From positions 1 through 7,898 of the forward strand of contig SKPY01000055.1 of NCBI GenBank assembly GCA_007119305.1: a DNA stretch of 7,898 nt. Reading direction: 5' to 3'. Each line of letters opens with the position of its first letter. Positions within the stretch are counted from its first letter, which is position 1. Origin of the DNA: Nitriliruptorales bacterium (GTDB taxonomy: Bacteria; Actinomycetota; Nitriliruptoria; Euzebyales; Egibacteraceae). A program made the position numbers and the translations under genes. The notes under the pieces are model-generated. The model ran no database searches, had not been told where the DNA came from, and saw only the letters and a list, made by a program, of their open reading frames with translations. Positions 5,900-7,898 of the stretch are shown piece by piece.

Positions 5900-7162
5900 A
5901 TGGCCGCTCCCCACGATCTCCACCACGCCGTCCTGTGCGAGCTCGACCGAGCGCTGGACGCACTCGACCTCGACGAGGACCTGCGTGGCGCCGTGCGCGA
6001 CCTCGAGCGCGTGGTCGTCGTGCAGGTTCCGTACGTGAGCGACGAGGGCCGGTTCCACCAGCTGGCCGGCTATCGCATCCAGCACTCGACCGCCCGCGGG
6101 CCCGCGAAGGGCGGCATCCGCTTCCACCCCGCGGTGACGCGCGAGGAGGTGGCGGGTCTGGCGACGCTGATGAGCGTGAAGACCGCGCTGCTCAACCTGC
6201 CGCTCGGCGGCGGCAAGGGCGGGGTCGCGTGCGACCCGAGGACGCTGTCGGACCGGGAGCAGGAGCAGATCATGCGCTCCTATACCCGGGCCATCGCGCC
6301 GGTCATCGGCCCGGACCTCGACGTGCCGGCCCCGGACGTGAACACCACCGAGCGACACATGGACTGGCTCGCCGACGAGTACGCCGAGGTCGTCGGACGC
6401 CAGGTGCCCGCGGTCGTCACCGGTAAGTCGCTCGCGAACGGCGGCTCAGCCGGCCGGGACACCGCGACGGCGACCGGCTGCCGTCACACGATCGTGCGGG
6501 CCGCCCAGCACCTTGGGCTGCCAGCGGGCGCCCGCGTGGCCATCCAGGGCTTCGGCAACGCCGGCGCCCACCTGGCGCATCTGCTCGCGCACGACGGGTT
6601 CCGGGTCGTGGCCGTCTCCGATTCCCGCGGCGCGGTGTACAACCCCCGTGGCCTTCGCATCCCGGAGCTGCTGGCGGACAAGATGACGACCGGGGTCGTG
6701 ACGAGCTACGACGACGCCGAGGTCATCGACCCGGATGAGCTCGTCGACGTGGACTGCGAGGTGCTCGTCCCGGCCGCGCTCGAGGGCGCGATCGGTGCCA
6801 GGGAGGCCGAGCGGGTGCGCGCGCGCCTCGTGGCCGAGGCGGCGAACGGGCCCTGCACCGCGGAGGGCGACGCGGTGCTTGCCGACCGCGGTGTCACGGT
6901 GATCCCCGACGTCCTCGCCAGCGCCGGCGGCGTGACGGTGTCGTGCTTCGAATGGCAGCAGAACCGCGCCGGCGAGCGCTGGACCGAGCGGGATGTCGCC
7001 GCGCGCCTCGAGGAGCGCATGCGCGCCGCGTTCGACGCGACGTGGGACCTCGCCACCGAGCGTGCCCTGCCGCTGCGGCGCGGCGCGCTCGTCCTGGGGG
7101 TGGGCCGGATCGCCGACGCGATCCAGGCACGGGCCCGCGAGGACCTCAACCTGTCGGCCTAG
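5900..7162 (+). CDS. gdhA: Glutamate dehydrogenase (ELFV family)
   Basis: A complete 420-residue protein, normal for hexameric bacterial glutamate dehydrogenase, which interconverts glutamate and 2-oxoglutarate plus ammonium with NAD(P). GPAKGGIRFHP holds substrate Lys70; SVKTALLNLPLGGGKGG holds Lys94 and catalytic Lys106; DVPAPDVNT holds catalytic Asp146. Spacings between these four match those I recall for Clostridium symbiosum (Lys89, Lys113, Lys125, Asp165). The Rossmann loop is GFGNAG (217-222), and AGGVTVS (342-348) supplies the substrate-pocket Ser348. The ATG at 5900 has GGAAAGGA (5885-5892) 7 nt upstream; in-frame extension to 5567 is repeat-encoded filler. NAD versus NADP use cannot be settled by eye. 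GRDTATATGC (185-194) departs from the common GREEATGxGV. A terminator follows. Confidence 0.95.
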   Translation: MAAPHDLHHAVLCELDRALDALDLDEDLRGAVRDLERVVVVQVPYVSDEGRFHQLAGYRIQHSTARGPAKGGIRFHPAVTREEVAGLATLMSVKTALLNLPLGGGKGGVACDPRTLSDREQEQIMRSYTRAIAPVIGPDLDVPAPDVNTTERHMDWLADEYAEVVGRQVPAVVTGKSLANGGSAGRDTATATGCRHTIVRAAQHLGLPAGARVAIQGFGNAGAHLAHLLAHDGFRVVAVSDSRGAVYNPRGLRIPELLADKMTTGVVTSYDDAEVIDPDELVDVDCEVLVPAALEGAIGAREAERVRARLVAEAANGPCTAEGDAVLADRGVTVIPDVLASAGGVTVSCFEWQQNRAGERWTERDVAARLEERMRAAFDATWDLATERALPLRRGALVLGVGRIADAIQARAREDLNLSA

Positions 7163-7195
7163 CGGCCGGGCCCTGCGGCGACGCCGGGCCAGCTG

Positions 7196-7229
7196 CCGGA
7201 CGTCGGGGCGACGCCGGTGGTGCTTTTTT
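7196..7229 (+). terminator. Intrinsic terminator of gdhA
   Basis: CCGG(A)CGTCG (7196-7205) pairs with CGACGCCGG (7209-7217) across a GGG loop, giving a 9-bp stem with one bulged A. Six bases later comes a run of six T (7224-7229). A further copy of CGACGCCGG at 7179-7187 can pair with the same middle arm, so two exclusive hairpins are possible. Confidence 0.65.
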
Positions 7230-7254
7230 CACGTGTGGCGAAGGCGACTAGGCT
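7226..7254 (+). promoter_or_regulatory. Promoter of the small membrane protein gene
   Basis: TTTTCA (7226-7231; 4 of 6 to TTGACA) and TAGGCT (7249-7254; TANNNT) are separated by the ideal 17 bp. Transcription would start near 7261, leaving a leader of about 36 nt before the ATG at 7297. The -35 box lies inside the T-run of the gdhA terminator. Confidence 0.55.
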
Positions 7255-7296
7255 TGAGCGCCCAGTGCCCACCGCCTCGGCAAGACGGGAGAGGAC

Positions 7297-7401
7297 ATGA
7301 ACCAGGGGGACAACAGCCTGCGCAACTTCTTCATCATCCTGACCGGATGCGGGTTCGTCGTGATCGCGATCATGATCGCCGTCGAGCAGGTGGCGGGCTG
7401 A
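7297..7401 (+). CDS. 34-residue single-pass membrane microprotein, function unknown
   Basis: ATG 7297 to TGA 7399-7401 encodes MNQGDNSLRN, then a continuous hydrophobic segment FFIILTGCGFVVIAIMIAV (residues 11-29), then EQVAG. This fits one transmembrane helix with a short polar N-terminus. GGGAGAGG at 7287-7294 gives excellent ribosome-site spacing, and a good promoter lies upstream, so expression is likely despite the small size. I recognise no family. Single-helix proteins of this size often bind and tune membrane enzymes or transporters; that is a general expectation, not evidence here. It stands alone between gdhA and the radical SAM gene, with 138 bp to the latter. Confidence 0.72.
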   Translation: MNQGDNSLRNFFIILTGCGFVVIAIMIAVEQVAG

Positions 7402-7450
7402 CGACCCCACCCCCGGCCGGCCGCCGCAGCGCAGGCTGCACGCCTCCACG

Positions 7451-7508
7451 CGCCGGCGACCCGGAGCGCGCCCGGCGTGAGGGACCCGCCGGCGACCCGG
7501 AGCGCGCC
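7451..7508. repeat. 22-bp exact direct repeat
   Basis: The same 22 bases, beginning CGCCGGCGACCC and ending GGAGCGCGCC, occur at 7451-7472 and 7487-7508, a period of 36 bp. They lie in the leader region of the radical SAM gene, ending 31 bp before its ATG. Confidence 0.8.
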
Positions 7509-7539
7509 GGCGCCCGCCGGCTCGCTAGGGTGGCGGGCG

Positions 7540-7898
7540 ATGCGCATCCTGCTCATCTCCACCTACGAGCTGGGACACCAGCCGCTGCACGTCGCCTCGC
7601 CGGCGGCAATGCTGCGCGCACAGGGCCACGACGTCACCTGCCTCGACCTGGCGCTGCAGCCGTGGGACGTCGAGGCGGTCGACCGCGCGGAGGCAGTGGC
7701 GTTCAGCGTCCCGATGCACACCGCGATGCGCCTGGCGATCCGCGCCGCGGAGGCCGTAAAGCGCCGGCGGCCTGAGCTGCCGGTCGCGTTCTACGGGCTG
7801 TACGCCCCCGTGGGGCGGGACCACACCGTCGGCCGGGTGGCCGACCGGGTCATCGCCGGCGAGTACGAGCCGGCGCTGGCTGCCTGGGTGGACGCGCT
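7540..7898 (+). CDS. B12-binding-domain radical SAM protein, CUAEP/CCAEP-tail (seleno)protein type (3' end outside window)
   Basis: ATG 7540 opens a frame that runs off the window; 119 residues are visible. MRILLISTYELG, HVASPAAMLRAQGHDVTCLDL, VAFSVPMHTAMRLAIRAAE, ELPVAFYGLYAP and VIAGEYEPALAAW together match the N-terminal cobalamin-binding-like domain of the radical SAM family whose members end in a CUAEP or CCAEP tail, U being selenocysteine in some. No DxHxxG cobalamin ligand motif is seen in the visible part. The radical SAM CxxxCxxC cluster motif and the tail should lie beyond base 7898. AGGGTGG (7527-7533) is a modest ribosome site; TAGGGT (7526-7531) might instead be a -10 box with a nearly leaderless start. 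The radical SAM/B12 class is likely; the subfamily is recalled from sequence memory. Substrate unknown. Confidence 0.75.
   Translation, partial: MRILLISTYELGHQPLHVASPAAMLRAQGHDVTCLDLALQPWDVEAVDRAEAVAFSVPMHTAMRLAIRAAEAVKRRRPELPVAFYGLYAPVGRDHTVGRVADRVIAGEYEPALAAWVDA

Overview
The window is about 7.9 kb of very GC-rich bacterial DNA. Every well-supported gene is on the + strand, and most codons end in G or C. Strong GGAGG ribosome sites, TANNNT-type -10 boxes, a wax ester synthase/DGAT-family acyltransferase and a B12-binding radical SAM protein all fit a chromosomal segment of a high-GC actinobacterium. A deep-branching lineage such as the Nitriliruptoria is my guess; the sequence does not prove it.

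Layout. (1) 1-1856: the 3' part of a thiamine-diphosphate (ThDP) enzyme of the acetolactate synthase/benzoylformate decarboxylase superfamily is followed 14 bp later by a complete metal-dependent cyclase-family hydrolase (kynurenine formamidase/isatin hydrolase type). The two look like one catabolic operon. (2) 1890-2450: a compact MazEF-type toxin-antitoxin module. Its promoter seems to place the transcript start on the antitoxin ATG (leaderless), and its toxin GTG overlaps the antitoxin stop. (3) 2451-2845: a gene-poor stretch with an inverted repeat and a doubtful coding remnant. (4) 2846-4234: a full-length WS/DGAT acyltransferase. (5) 4292-5488: an unusual three-domain protein made of a degenerate KaiC/RecA-like domain, an XRE-type helix-turn-helix and a cupin-like domain that lacks the usual metal histidines. 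It starts with TTG behind a strong ribosome site. (6) 5489-5899: a structured intergenic region with a terminator-like hairpin, three copies of a roughly 47-bp palindromic repeat and a perfect 15-bp palindrome that could be an operator. (7) 5900-7162: glutamate dehydrogenase with its catalytic residues intact, followed by a hairpin plus T-run terminator that overlaps the next promoter. (8) 7297-7401: a 34-residue single-membrane-segment microprotein with a good ribosome site and promoter. (9) 7402-7539: an intergenic gap with a 22-bp exact direct repeat. (10) 7540 to the window end: the start of a B12-binding radical SAM protein resembling the CUAEP/CCAEP-tail (seleno)protein family.

How the parts may work together. 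The ThDP enzyme and the hydrolase probably act in sequence on a 2-oxo-acid or arylformyl-type substrate. The WS/DGAT gene (lipid storage) and glutamate dehydrogenase (nitrogen/carbon node) flank the KaiC-like/HTH/cupin protein, which is the most unusual gene here and could be a local regulator; that link is inference from position only. The toxin-antitoxin pair looks like an independent insertion between the operons.
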